Source: Setoptus koraiensis (Eukaryota; Arthropoda). From it: 64,000 nucleotides of DNA. A program made the position numbers and the translations under genes. This document shows, one piece after another, positions 46,999-60,317 of the stretch (the stretch's first letter is position 1; each line of letters opens with the position of its first letter). Below the pieces are notes generated by a model. The model searched no databases and was not told the origin of the DNA. It worked only from the letters and a program-made list of their open reading frames with translations. Location: NCBI GenBank assembly GCA_048013815.1, contig CM106586.1, forward strand, positions 17,484,001 through 17,548,000, read 5' to 3'.

Positions 46999-47004
46999 AA
47001 TAAA
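46999..47004 (+). terminator. AATAAA poly(A) signal of LBX
   Basis: AATAAA lies 51 bases after the LBX stop and about 30 bases before the start of duplicated block B. Confidence 0.6.
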
Positions 47005-47142
47005 TCGGGAGACTAAATTTGAATATGTTGTAAAATATTTATTGAAAAGACGACCAGTCGTGGGCCTCAATCATGACCTTCTGTTAGTGGATCTTCAAAT
47101 ATCTTAGGCTCTCTTAGTTCGCTCACATATTTACAGTTATTT

Positions 47143-47158
47143 GGCCCTGAGAAGGGCC
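47143..47158 (-). terminator. Histone mRNA 3' stem-loop of H2B-3
   Basis: On the minus strand this reads GGCCCT-TCTC-AGGGCC. The stem matches H2B-2 and the loop differs by one base. Confidence 0.9.
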
Positions 47159-47233
47159 TTTTGGTTTTCAAAGTATTTACATTAAGCATCCACTGTTAGG
47201 GTGGATGGTTAGAAAAGTCCAGTGCTAGCGTCC

Positions 47234-47608
47234 TTATTTGGATGAGGTGTATTTGGTGACAGCCTTTGTTCCTTCAGAGACGGCGTGTTTGGCCAACTCT
47301 CCGGGCAATAGGAGACGAACAGCGGTTTGGATTTCGCGAGATGTGATGGTCGATCTCTTGTTGTAGTGGGCCAATCGGCTTGCTTCGGCAGCAATACGCT
47401 CGAAAATGTCGTTGACAAATGAGTTCATGATAGACATGGCTTTGGATGAGACACCAGTGTCTGGGTGGACTTGCTTCAACACCTTGTAGATGTAGATGGA
47501 GAACGATTCCTTCCTTCTCTTCTTCTTCTTCTTTTTGTCACCAGCTCGGACAGCTTTTTGGGCCTTTCCTGCCTTTTTGACGGCTTTTCCTGATGGCTGA
47601 GGAGGCAT
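47234..47608 (-). CDS. H2B: Histone H2B (copy 3, paired with H2A)
   Basis: A 124-residue intronless H2B identical in protein to the other two copies. It has its own TATA box (minus strand, 47735-47743), the shared leader, and a standard histone stem-loop 76 bases past the stop. It is divergent from the H2A gene at 48214. Unlike H2B-2 no AATAAA overlaps its stop, because the downstream sequence differs from the second base after the coding region. The protein identity contrasts with the decay of the neighbouring DHX16 copy. Confidence 0.97.
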   Translation of the reverse strand: MPPQPSGKAVKKAGKAQKAVRAGDKKKKKKRRKESFSIYIYKVLKQVHPDTGVSSKAMSIMNSFVNDIFERIAAEASRLAHYNKRSTITSREIQTAVRLLLPGELAKHAVSEGTKAVTKYTSSK

Positions 47609-48591
<983 letters not shown>

Positions 48592-48695
48592 GCGGACTGA
48601 ATCCCTTAAACATTATGATTGGGACTAACAAAAAAATAAATTGTAAATAGTTTAAACACAGATTATGCTCGTTTCATCGGGTTCATCATCTCAAC

Positions 48696-48711
48696 GGCCC
48701 TTTTGAGGGCC
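48696..48711 (+). terminator. Histone mRNA 3' stem-loop of H2A-2
   Basis: GGCCCT-TTTG-AGGGCC, the same 6-bp stem as H2A-1 with a one-base change in the loop. Confidence 0.9.
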
Positions 48712-48884
48712 AAATTCAATCGTGAGCGATATACAAGGGCTTAGATATTGTAACCTCCGACTAGAACTTGGCCGTGGGCGGCGAAACTAAATTTGTAAAT
48801 AAATTTTGAGACCGTTATGATTCTTAAATAAAATATTGACTATTTATTAGTGAACTATATATAACCTTTGTCTGACCTCAATCA

Positions 48885-50791
48885 TATCATTTTCGTGTTA
48901 AACCTCCCTCTTCCAGATTTAGCTCGGAAGTTCCTTTGGTGTGACCTTTTGTATAGTACCATGGCGCAATTTCCGTCTACCACTCGTGTTCGACTACATT
49001 AACTATTCTCAAGTATTCCTTGGCCGTCTCCATTGTTTCATTACACATGATGCACTCCGGTTGAACCTCGAACAGCGAGGAATGGGGATGGGCGGCATCA
49101 TAGAAAAACCCAGATAACAATGCCTCTCTTATGCTGATTGTATCTCTCTTATTCTTGTTTGGCTTGATCTTGATTTCGGCACGCTCCATCAGTGCAACCA
49201 ATTGATCTCGAACATCTCTTGCTCGACACACGGAAAGATACTGAACAAAACTATCTGTGCACCATTGTTTACTAAAATTGCTCTCAGCCCATTTTTCATA
49301 TACTTTCAGGAGAGTTACATGATCACCACAGGGAGAAAAGAAACCTTTCTTGGAAGTATCAGCATGAAGAGCTTTATCTTTGGGACGAAAAAATATGGAA
49401 CCGTTCACATTGTGCATAGATATCATTGTCATTATCTCTTCGCTACACTTATATTTTTCAGACACAATTAGAGCTTTCGACATCATAAGATCCAAAGGAT
49501 CTCTTTCTTTTCTCCTATCCAAGTGAGCTGTGCCTTATCATCCAATGCTTGAATTGGTTTGGTTGGAGAATACAATTGTTCCAATGCTAGTGTGGGTGAC
49601 TGATCCTTCGGCTCATCAAGATAAGGGAAGCCTTTTATATCTTGCACGCCCATAATTTTGAATAGAAAAACAACGTTACTGAGATTCACCCGTTGTATCT
49701 CAGGTGCGGGATTTTCTTCAAATTCTTCTTCGAACTGCTGTTTCGTGTACAACCTAAAACACTTCCCCGGGGCGACACGTCCCGCTCTTCCTTTTCGTTG
49801 ATCAGCATTAGCTTTGGATATGGCCGTTACTTTGAGAGATTCGATACTAGTGTTGGGATCAAAATTGTTTTGTTTACAAAATCCGGGGTCAATGACGTAA
49901 ATCATACCATCTATGGTAAGAGACGTTTCAGCTATGTCGGTAGCTAAGACAACTTTTCGTGCACCTTCAGGTGTTCGTTCGAATACTTTCGCTTGTAGAT
50001 CTGTTGGAAGATTAGTATATATGGGTCGTAGAATAAGTTCGTGACATTCAGAGCCTAACTTGCGCATCTTTTCCTGAATAGCTTTCTCTACAGTTTCTAT
50101 CTCTCCTTGACTCGGAAGAAAGACAAGAATGTCACCGAGAGTTGTTAAATGTGTTCGAAAAACTGTTGACACACAAGCCTCAAGATAATCTCCTACAGAT
50201 GAGTTTGCTTTTGCGTCTGATATTTTGAATATAGGAGCTCCACTAAAGAAACTACTGAATTTCTCTTGGTTCAGTGTGGCACTTGATATGATAACACGAA
50301 AGTCCTTCCTAATTTTGATGATATCCTCAATCAGACCGAACAAGATATCAGTGTGCAGAGTTCGCTCGTGGGCCTCGTCGATAATCATCACAGAATAATT
50401 CTCCAGTGTTGGATTGTCTATCGCGTATCAGCTCCCCAAACTCTAGCTTCTCATCAACAATATAATCATAATTCTTTTGCTTTATTTTTCCATCTCTACC
50501 TCCAAATCTTAGATAGGCTTTATTGAGTCTTTCCTCCTCCCATCGCCTCTGTTCACCTCCAGGCTGTTGATCTTTATCATTGAGGTCATCTTCATCGAGA
50601 GGTTTATCTCGGGGAATCCGGTATTGTTGTACTTTGAGCATATCACTGGCATTCTTTCTATCTTTTGCCAATCTGAGTATCGTCTCTTGGTTGTCAAGAC
50701 TTTTTTTCTCCCTCTTTGTCAATTCCTCTTGATTGAACAGTTTTTTTGTGGCATCATCTGGCATACTGCGACCTGGTTTGTGTGACGACAT
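48885..50791 (-). pseudogene. Broken copy of DHX16 (block B)
   Basis: Paralogue of the intact helicase at 7153-9711. It starts like the parent (MSSHKPGRSMPDDA), then skips about 40 residues. A deletion of about 440 bases (block A 8790-9229) removes the region with motif I GETGCGKT, and shifts the frame because 440 is not a multiple of three. DEAH, SAT and the QRKGRAGR motif remain in a separate open frame (49483-50391). Further deletions lie near 50213 (about 27 bases) and 49101 (about 57 bases), with another frame break near 49500. The last part of the C-terminus is scrambled. No ATPase can come from this locus, though fragments stay open for 147, 302 and 181 codons. Confidence 0.92.
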
Positions 50792-50989
50792 CCTAACAGA
50801 TTTAAGTGGATTCTAGAAAGCAATAAAAAAATAATGATAATATACTAATAATAATAATATACAAGTTTCGGCGAGTTTGCATTCGAGCGATTGACGAAGA
50901 CAATCACATGTTCTCTATTTACTCTGTTCTTCGTCCATGTGCATTCTGAGGCATTCTTTGGCGTTGAATCGGTTCAAGTTTCGCGCATA

Positions 50990-51415
50990 CCCTCCGACTT
51001 GAACTCGGCCGCGTTCTGCCAATTTGAAATTTGTAAATATTCATCCAGACCGTTATAATTTATAAATAAAATATTGACTATTCATTAGTCAGCCAACGTA
51101 TCTTGTGTCTTGGACCCAATCATATCTTCTTGTTAATTCATCTTGAGCCTTGTCAGATTTGGCTTTCGGTAGCTTCTCCGGTTTCGTCTTCTGCATGTTA
51201 CCTTCAGTGTAGTACATTGGCGCCATTTCTGTCAACCACTCCTGTTCGATTACACGTTCTCAGGTATTCTTCGGTCGTTTTTTTTTTCGAGATCCCGGGC
51301 TGTTGATCCTCATCTTCGAAGACACAGTAAATTTAAATTATGTAAATTTAATAATATGCGATTATCGAAGACGATCACATGTTCTCTATTTATTCTCCAT
51401 TTACTCTGAGATGTT
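50990..51415 (-). pseudogene. Third DHX16 unit remnant, internally deleted
   Basis: 50990-51280 matches the spacer after H2A and the 3' end of DHX16 (7027-7310), including TTAATTC-TCTTGAGCC and TACATTGGCGCCAT. After a T tract at 51280-51289, a short GGCTGTTGATC string recalls the N-terminal coding part near 9371. 51361-51412 matches the DHX16 upstream spacer (CGAAGACxATCACATGTTCTCTATTTA, read in two pieces). Most of the gene is missing between these parts. It joins directly to the end of block B, head to tail. Confidence 0.8.
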
Positions 51416-52236
51416 CTCCAAGGGCCCTTGCACCTGATTCAAAAAGATCCGGCAGGGCGACGCTAGCCAGCTTTCTATAATGGGCGTAAGCGAGCGGCAG
51501 TCGATTGTGCTTATTCGAGAATCATGGGCAGGATTGCGAACTGGCAATTGGGCGCCTTTTGCGCCAGATGAGAAAAGGATATTATTCAATGAGATAGTCT
51601 GGCTTCGGCTTTTAACATTTTGAACGATGCCAGCGTCTCTGGTGGGTCTTTCTCGAACCAGGTGTAGGGGCATGGAATCTGTTGTAGATTCGACGCGGGG
51701 AATAACATGGTGTGACTTGCCCCTGCGCTGCGCACAACTTGTGCCGCTTGTTGATTCGCAATGTTATCGCAGTTGACGAGTTGCAACCCGTACTAACCTA
51801 TGCTCGCATGAAGCCCGCCACAGAATTCGGGGGGAAGGCATCGTGCGCGCAAAAGTGCACATTGGCCGGCCAATTGTTGAACTGGCAGCAGAGGTTTGTG
51901 CACTGTTGTGCGCAGGGAAAAGAAAACAGCCCATGGCGGCTCCCCCTTGCTTTTGTGCGAGAATGTCCTTGGGGGAACAGCACACACACACACGCACACG
52001 CACACACACACACACACACACAGATTCGATTCGAATCATTCGAAAGAGCCGAGAGATAATAAACAACAATAACAACGGAAAGAACGAGGTGTTCTCACAA
52101 GTCATTCGCAGAATTGCTAGTGCACGACGAGTTCAGCACATCGCCGTCGACTCGTTTTGCGTGTAATAATGAGCAAACCAAATTTATTCAGTCAAAATGC
52201 AAATTGATCAAAGCCAACAATCAGAGCCAGTTCATC
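51416..52236. other. Spacer and probable 5' leader of the WAVE/NHS-like gene
   Basis: No gene body is seen. 51855-51930 aligns without gaps, with substitutions, to 10009-10084, so the third unit's flank may extend this far. A CA repeat lies at 51980-52022. Two short upstream frames (from 52169 and 52197) precede the ATG at 52237; the second overlaps it in another frame. Confidence 0.55.
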
Positions 52237-52549
52237 ATGAAGCAACAAAGTGAAATGGACATGCAAAGTGGCCAACAGCAACTGAAGCAATCACAGCAAA
52301 ATCAGCAGCAAGCAGACATGAAGATATCGCAAAAGGCAAAAGATTTCACAACATTAGAACAAGTATCCAATGTGGCCCTAGTTGGCCTCATCAACCAATT
52401 GTCGTCGTTATCTTGTCAAAGTGAGCAACTCTTCAATGAATTACACCAACAGTGCGAACAATTCAACGAGAGGGCCACGCTGCTAACAAAACGTGTAACA
52501 AGCTTAAGAAACACCGTAGACAAGTTGGATTGTAAAAAAGTTGAGCCAA
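52237..52549 (+). CDS. WAVE/NHS-type homology domain protein, exon 1
   Basis: First coding exon, 104 codons plus one base. The open frame extends upstream to 52114, but the first in-frame ATG is at 52237. After a Q-rich start, residues about 37-100 read TTLEQVSNVALVGLINQLSS, then LSCQSEQLFNELHQQCEQF and VTSLRNTVDKLDCKKVEP. This is the pattern of the WAVE homology domain shared by WAVE/SCAR and by the NHS / Guk-holder family (LExVxNxxL...QLSSLS...LDxK), which binds the Abi-HSPC300-Sra-Nap complex in actin regulation. The exon ends at CCAA|GTAAGT, phase 1. The downstream exons lack WAVE-like proline-rich and VCA sequence so far, which favours NHS/Guk-holder. Confidence 0.65.
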
Positions 52550-54951
52550 GTAAGTACGCATTCTTTTTTGTTTGTTATCTCGCGTTCTCTTTCTCTCGCT
52601 CCGCTTATTTGCATGTTTTGCACACGCACTACATTTACCTGTTGTGGGGAGCCCCGCGCGCCAAATTTAAAATTTTTCAGTCTTGAAAAAAATATATGTC
52701 AGTTCACGATATGAAAATTGATACCAAATTCCGGTTGAAGAATAGCTGATAATAGGTCACACAAACAGTCTGCTCAGTTAATCTAACTGCCTATACCAAC
52801 ATGTGCCCTCGTCGTCAACCCATGGTGCCCTTTTCGTAATATTTATATGCGCTCATTCAGCGACAATAGTAGTCCAGCCGTAATGTTTTGTGGTCTCATG
52901 TTCCTTCTCATAACCTCGTTCTAATGATGCCTGCCAGTGAATGACAATATCAGATAGCCGAAAGTCGACACCACTCTACTCACAGCAGCGCCCTTATATC
53001 CAGTTGTTGCGGTCGAGATAGTGGCCAGACTAGCGCATAAGAGTGCATCGTGATGCATCATGTTACAATAATGATCAATCATGAACTAAACCAAGTTGTT
53101 TCTGATCATAACAAGTGGCTGTACAAGTTCATACAATCATAATAATATAGGGATATAACAACGAAATCTGCGCAATCCATCAGTCCATCTTGATTTATGG
53201 TCGTCGCTATTGCAGTTGCAATTTTGATGATGGGATAGCTCGTCATCATTTGATTGAGTATCATTTTCAACAGTGATTAGCGATGAATGTGTCATCTTGC
53301 TTGGCCGCCGATTTGAAAATTATTGAGTTCATCTAGTTTTTTCTTCACTAGTGTAAACCGCTGCTACGCCATTCATAATATATAAACGAGATGCTCCATA
53401 TGCTTCATCACAGGATAGATTCTGAACGATAAGAAGAGAGGCAATTAATTCGTATGTGATAGCGAATTAACTCTCAATGTTCAGTTGCTCAATGTATCAC
53501 ATGCTCCAACTAAAAAATTTTTTACTTGGATTGTATCAAATTCTTTACACACACTTTCTTGCAGCCCATAAGTTATAGGCACAAATCCGTGTGTATTCAA
53601 TTTTGTGTGATTATCTTCATCTTCTTGTTTAAGCGCTCGCAACTTGACTTGATTTATTCGGACTTCACACAGACCCTACAGATTCGCCTTCGTCCGTTCT
53701 AGCATTGCGTGGGAGTCATTATTCTTTATTCCAATGGTTTTCCATAGATCTGATTTTCGATGAGCGGTTGCAACACAGCTGCAACATGGCTGTTGTGAAA
53801 ATTTGACAAGACGAAATTAGCGTCTAACAAGCGTCTCGCTAGCGACTGACAACGTTTGTGGCAAGATAAATGGACCATTCTCTTCTATAGTTCACATATA
53901 ATAACTTTTATATAATTATCATATCATCAAACACACACATATACATATGTATATATTTTGCTAGAATACAACTTGAACGAGATCATAATTCTCTCCCTGC
54001 GTGAACTTGACAGCTTCCTCATTTGAATAATAAAAGTCATGATGCGCCATGGGGAAAAAGTCCAAAAGTCCACGTCATGATAGTAGCTGTCGAGAATTCA
54101 ACGTCATCGTCAGCAACTGCAACTGGCCTAGTCAATTTGTTGAGCCCAATCAGCGCCTTTTTGCCTCCTCAAAGACGGAGAGAGCATGAGCGACGAATTA
54201 AAATTTGCTCACCTGTTGTTTTTCTCAACTGTTGTGTTATTGCGAATTACAGTCATCATGGGCCAATTAACATTTTGGGCGCACACATGTCCACGACCAG
54301 CGGATCATATTACCACTAGTAGCGGAACAGCCGATTGTTCAAATTTTCAACTTTTCATACTTTTTTGTACTGTTATTATTTGTTAGTTGTGCCCAATTTC
54401 ATGTGGTTGCCATAGTTGCAAGATTCACGCGCCAGGCGCAATGGGTGCCGCAAATTCACCTGTCAAACGGAATAGATCGAAGCGGTCAACTTGCAATGGT
54501 CATGTTCTTTTGTAAGTGTGTGAAAGTAGAACAAAGTTTGTTAGCTGGCTTGCATTTATCGACTGAGAAAATTGCTGTTGCGTCCCATGGTCAGCATGTT
54601 GTTATTGTTGGTCATAGCTTTTTCGTTGTTATTAGGATTACTACAAGTGCAGCTCCTTGCTGTCATGCCTCAGCCGCCGCCGCCGCCATCACTGCTACAG
54701 GCTGATCATGAATATCTCAGGTGAACTGAGGTGAATTGATCGGCGCGATGAAGATTGATTCTTTTTGCCTGTTGTGAATATCTACATGTGCTAACTGCCG
54801 ATTCGGCCGCTGGTATTCACGTATGTATTCATGTGCACGATGGAGAGGAAGAATTTTGAGCCATTCCAAACCTATCGAAGATTCTTTGTCTTCCATCATG
54901 GTCGGCCACAGAAAGAACGCGAGCTCTTTTTACCTGTTGTGTTCCACACAA

Positions 54952-55003
<52 letters not shown>

Positions 55004-58000
55004 ATCGTACGGCCAGTGTGTGATACAGGGTGGCGAATTGGCACCATCACTTGTTATTGTGGAGAAGATTAGTGGTGGCGGAGAAGAGCGAACAGGCGAT
55101 TCGTAAACAAGATAGCGGCCTTCGAAAGATAAATAAGATGCATTCCATTCTACTATAATGGGCAAGATTGGCGCCGTTGCCATAATGAGCGTCGGCGCAG
55201 AGAGAACGGCTGCAGTGGTTGGTTTCTTGGAGTCTGTTCTGTCGAAATTGGTTCTGTTCAATTTGATTCGAAGCGAACTATGTCCGTCATTGTTTGACGT
55301 TGGCAAACAAGCTCGGCCAGAGGCGTATGGTGGCAACTTGGACGAAAACAAACGACCAGATATCAGTTAGCGCTGTGTCAAATGGGCCTGTGGTAGCGCC
55401 ATGTTGTGTGAATTTGTTGTGTTCCAGTGGCAATAATGCAACGATGACAACAACACAGCAGCCGCCGCGACAAACACCAAATGTAACTGCTTAAATACTG
55501 TTAGATCGATCGCGTACAACCCGAACGTGAAATTTCGAACCTTCCACTGGCGAACGGCGCGAACTTGCAACTGCGAATTGGCCAAATTCGTTTGCGTTGA
55601 TCCGTGTTATAGTCTGTCGGCCATCTGCATCGTACCCGATGTAGCGCGTTTCGACCACCGCCCCAGTAACGACGAGCCACACTCTTTAGCATATTCATAG
55701 CAGCCAATTGATTTCAATTTTCTCTCCATCTCTATATATCTCTGTCCTATTGTGCATATGTGTTTGTGTAATCACCATCTCCGAGCCACCTCATTCCGCG
55801 TGATTGTTTGGCTTTCAGCTGGCAATAGAGTCTCTGCCGAAGCTCAATTTGCAATTGTTGTCAGACGCGAACATGCATAGATGCCTAATTAGCGTCCGAA
55901 TAGTTGGAATTGTTCGAAGCGTTTTTTCGTCTCTCTCTCTCTCTCGAAATCTCCATCCTATGTCTCAGTGAGACAACAACAAGAGAGCTCATCATTTGTT
56001 ATTGGCCAAGCCGAGCATAACTTAGCATAGTAAATTGCGCAATTGTTGAGAAGCGAGGCCAGCGAGAGCAACGAAAGGAAGAGACAGGAGAAAAGAGAGC
56101 ATGCCTATTGGTGGCAGTGCTCAAGTTCAGATCGTTTGAGGATGAGAACTGTTCGCGAGAACTATTTCAATTTGCGCAATCTTCCATTGGCCGGTCGAAT
56201 CGAAATTAAAGTTAAACGAACTTGCAACGAGAGCCGCCGTTGCGTCCAGTCGGCCAACATACTCTACATGTTGAAACAGTTGGCCGTATCAGGAACAGTT
56301 TCAGAGAGTGAGTGGGGCACACGCACATTAATCATTGGGCGCCGCCTCTCTCTCGCTCTCCGGAGAGCGAGAGATCACTAGAGAACGCTTGTCTCTAGAA
56401 TCCCGACCAGGGCATAATACGAATTCTCTTCTATTCTCTGGGCCGAACTAGTGCGCTTTGTCGACATTGTGAGAGCGCTCCATTCATTCATGATAACAGC
56501 CCGGCAGCGCAATAACACACAATTCTCGCCACCAATAACTGGCCGCCCGTCCGCCGTTTCGCCGGACTTTTCCACTGAGTTTTACGGAGTTCTACGGAGT
56601 TCTCTACCGAATTCTCTACCGAGTTCTCTGCACAGTTCTCTGCACAGTTCTCTGCACAGTTCTCTGGCCTTCCACAGAGCCCGTCCCCGGTGCTCTCTAG
56701 AGCGAGAAGGGCCGCAGCCGTGATCGCGGCAGTGAGAGAGAGGGAGAGAGTTGCCTGTTTGAACTTGACTTCCTTTTCTCTGTTTGCTGTTCGTCGTTGG
56801 CCGCCCGAAACTCAACAGCTGACAGTGGTCAATCTGCACGCTCGATATCTATTGTGTTACCACTGTTATTATGAGCGCTGAAGCCCATGAGCAAACGGAA
56901 GCATCGAACGCTTCGGTTCGGTTCCATTCGGTTCGGCTCCATTCGGTTCGGCTCAAATTGGCCAGTTTTTTATTTATCCATAGTACACGACGCGGTTGCG
57001 CGGCGCAACAATGAATTTTGCGCGCTCACGCTGCTGGCAGGCGGCAAAACTGATGAAGCATTATGTAATTGCTGTTGCCGCTGCTGTTGACGTTGTCGTT
57101 GTTGTTGTTGTTGCTGTTGACAACCATGCTAACCGACACTAATGTGCAGGCATGTTGCGCAACTGCAACATGAGCCTCGAAATGGTCGGGCGTGCCCCTG
57201 CCTGTATCAAACTCGCTCTCACAATTATTGCCGCTCGATCTCTCTTGCTCTCTTGTTTACTTGCTGCGAGCTGGCTCTATTTTCCGCTTCGAAACTGATG
57301 CTCACAGCCTCGGGTCTGGTGGAGTCAACAGATGCGACAAATGGCCAATTCTACGGCCAGTTTCTTTATGATGATACCAGTGCGATGCAACAAATACAGC
57401 TGACTTGCAATTTGCAAGGAACAAAGAGCAATCATCTGCGCAACAGCTGCTCTCTCGTCTCGATGATGATTAGGCTAGATTGGCAGCCAGCTCAATCCGT
57501 TGTTGTTGTTGCTCATCATTCTGTATGGGTGTTGATTCGATTTTGTTGATTGTTGGCGGCAGGTGAGCACTTCCGACGACAAAAACAGCCAGCCAGCCAG
57601 CCAGCCAATTGTGGCGGACGCAAATGGAGATATTTCTGTAGAGAGATGGTGAGTGGTGAGCAGCAACAATTCAATTTACCAATCACACTGTTCGCATGCC
57701 GGCCAGTGAAAACAAATGCGATTGGCCGCCATGATAACGCTAATGACGATGGAAGGGACGATGATAACTAATAGTGATTAATTAACCTTTGTTTCTTTTG
57801 TTGTAGTCGCTGCTTTGAAGAGCTAATAACGAGCGACTAATGACGCGCTTACAAAATCAAAGGTTCCGACCCTTGCGAAGCGTTTTGGGCAGTGTTTTGT
57901 TTCATCATTTCTCTTGCTTCTCGTTCGCCGTGAAGCCGAGGCATCATGGCCGACTCATCTATCGATCAAGTTATGTAATGGATGGCCGTGAGCCCGGTCG

Positions 58001-60317
58001 TCGCATATATATGTATATGTGTGTGTGTGTATATATACATGGGCATGTGTGTATGTACAAGATAATTAGCGCCGTGTTCATAAGCAACTAACTACGATGA
58101 TGACGCAATGGGTAGATGCCGTCAAGTTTAATTGGTGCTGCTATGTAGCACTTGGGCTCGGGTTCTTCGCTCACTGCTAGCTTGTCTTTATTGATTACCA
58201 CCACCAACTCACGTGTGTGTGATTACTTACAGGTGGGGGCATCAAGAGAGCGCCACTAAATCATTGCTAATCTTGATTGTTGCTACATTGAATGGCCGTA
58301 CAAATGTTGCAAACAAGTGCAACACTTGCCCGAGTAGCCAACTTATCAGCAGACTCTCGAGCCGTTGCCCATCAACATCATCATCATCATCAGCATCATC
58401 ATCATCGGCATCAGCATCATCGTCGTGGTGCAAACGATCAGCTGCTACAGTGCGCAGGCAATAATAATAAATAATAAATATCAAATATTGTTGTTGTCGA
58501 CACACTACACTTTTGCTTGCCAGAGTGCTTTCGAATGCTCGAATTGCACTTGTTGTTGGCGGTTGTTGTTGGCGCTGTTGCGCGATAATTGTTCCCGGTC
58601 ACTCATGGATATTTACATGGATATGCTGTGTGCATGGCTGTGGCACACACACATAAACGCATTCGGGGATTAGGTGTGCAAACGACCACACACATGGCGA
58701 TTTGAAATTGTTTAAATAATTCAAAGATTATTGAGAGATTTTGCCCAAAAAAGAATGTGTTAATAGCACAGGTTGCAACACATCGAAGGAGTGTTAGCAT
58801 TGAGGAGCAAGAGCTGAATTCGCTCTCTCTCTCTCTCCATAGCCGAGACACTTATTAGTGCTCTCGTTGTTTGGGGCGGGCAACCGGAGAAGATAATGAA
58901 TAATTTCGATGAATAATCACGTTCTTCATTCTGAGCTGCTCCTTACGTTATACGCTTACGTTTGCTGGCCTGCGTCGCATTACCTTTTGGCCACTTTTGA
59001 TCCGTCACTGTGTGCCTAACCAGCCCTAACATTAGTCGGCCTTTGACATTAAGTTTAAGTAAGTGTGCTCAACCGGTCGGTCGGCCGGCCGGCCGGCCAG
59101 CCAGCTAGACAGCAATAATGCGAATGGTAATAGCGATAGCAATGCCAGTCGCAGTCGCAATCGCAATAGTCTGTCTGACAACAGGTAGTAGTATTTTTGC
59201 AGAGCGCATGAACATGACAAGCGGCGCCATTTCATTGTGAGCACAGGTAGAAATTATTGTTGTTGCTACTATCAGCTTCATTATGTAACTAGATCAATCA
59301 AACATTGCGCAACAAGCGACCAGCGGCAGTGGCGATAGGCAACAATGGCAACAACAATTTGTTGCCGACTTGAACCGGCTAACATTTTAACAATTTCGTT
59401 TCATGTTTGTTGTTGCTGGCGCTGCTGTTGTTGTCGTTGTCGCTGAAAGGTTTTTCACGAACATTTTGCCGTGTTTCTTCCTTTCGAAAACAACAACAAC
59501 AGCAGCAGCAATAACAACGGCGCTGTGCAGCCACGAATCATGTCGAGGTTACTTTTTGCAAAGGCAACTAATTTTATATAAAGTTTCTTTTTGTTCGCCG
59601 GCGACGCTGCCACTCGAACTGGGCAATACGAATTGAGCTCGTCGGACAGCTCTGGCTCGGCTAGAGCAAAAGAAAGGCGACCACAAAGAGCTATTTCTGT
59701 TATTTCACGACTAATACACGACTAATACACATTTGACAGAGAAGAAGATAATCGATAGATGGTGAGAGAGACACACACAGTCGCAGACAGAGATAGAGAA
59801 ATTGCCAGAAACAACAACGCCAACAAGTTCAGCGCTGACCTTGATTGAACCCCATCGAGTTGTTGTGGTCAGCAGCATGAGCAGCGAGCAAACAATAATG
59901 GTGCATGGCTACCACATAGCAGCTACAAGTGGCAGCTCAAGATAAACAGTAATGATAATAATCAATTCTTTTGCAATCGCTGTTGCTTGACTGCTATCGA
60001 CTCTATCACAATAGTATTGAGTCCATATGGACTGTCCAGCTTGGATTCAATTGTTTTGTTCGTTAGCCTCGAGCCATCGTGTTGTACAGGCTGGCTACGT
60101 CTAAATTAGCAACAAACAAAGCCATGCTGATTGGTTGCTATTTCATAATTGATTATATAATGATGATATGTGTAATTGGCGCATGTTAGTGGCCTAATCT
60201 AGTCGTAATGATCAGTTAATTATGATAATAACTCACACTGATTCAATTATAATTCTAATGCGTCTCTTGCATTCTTGTTTACTATTGTTATCATTACCAT
60301 TATTACCATTACAACAG
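52550..60317 (+). other. Intron of the WAVE/NHS-like gene (about 7.8 kb, inferred)
   Basis: Donor GTAAGT at 52550 and acceptor TTACAACAG at 60317 agree in phase. Inside are CA repeats (54953-55003), a 13- to 14-base repeat with GAGTTCTCTGCACA-like units (56585-56667), TTCGGTTCGGCTCCA repeats near 56925-56965, and GGCCGGCC-rich spots near 59085. Small open frames show no domain. A missed phase-neutral exon is possible. Confidence 0.5.

Noticed and set aside
52237-52549. Calling the gene WAVE/SCAR outright
   Set aside because: The domain fits both WAVE and NHS/Guk-holder proteins. The following exon lacks the WAVE basic region and has an NRPKTVKELY block more like NHS, so no gene symbol is given.
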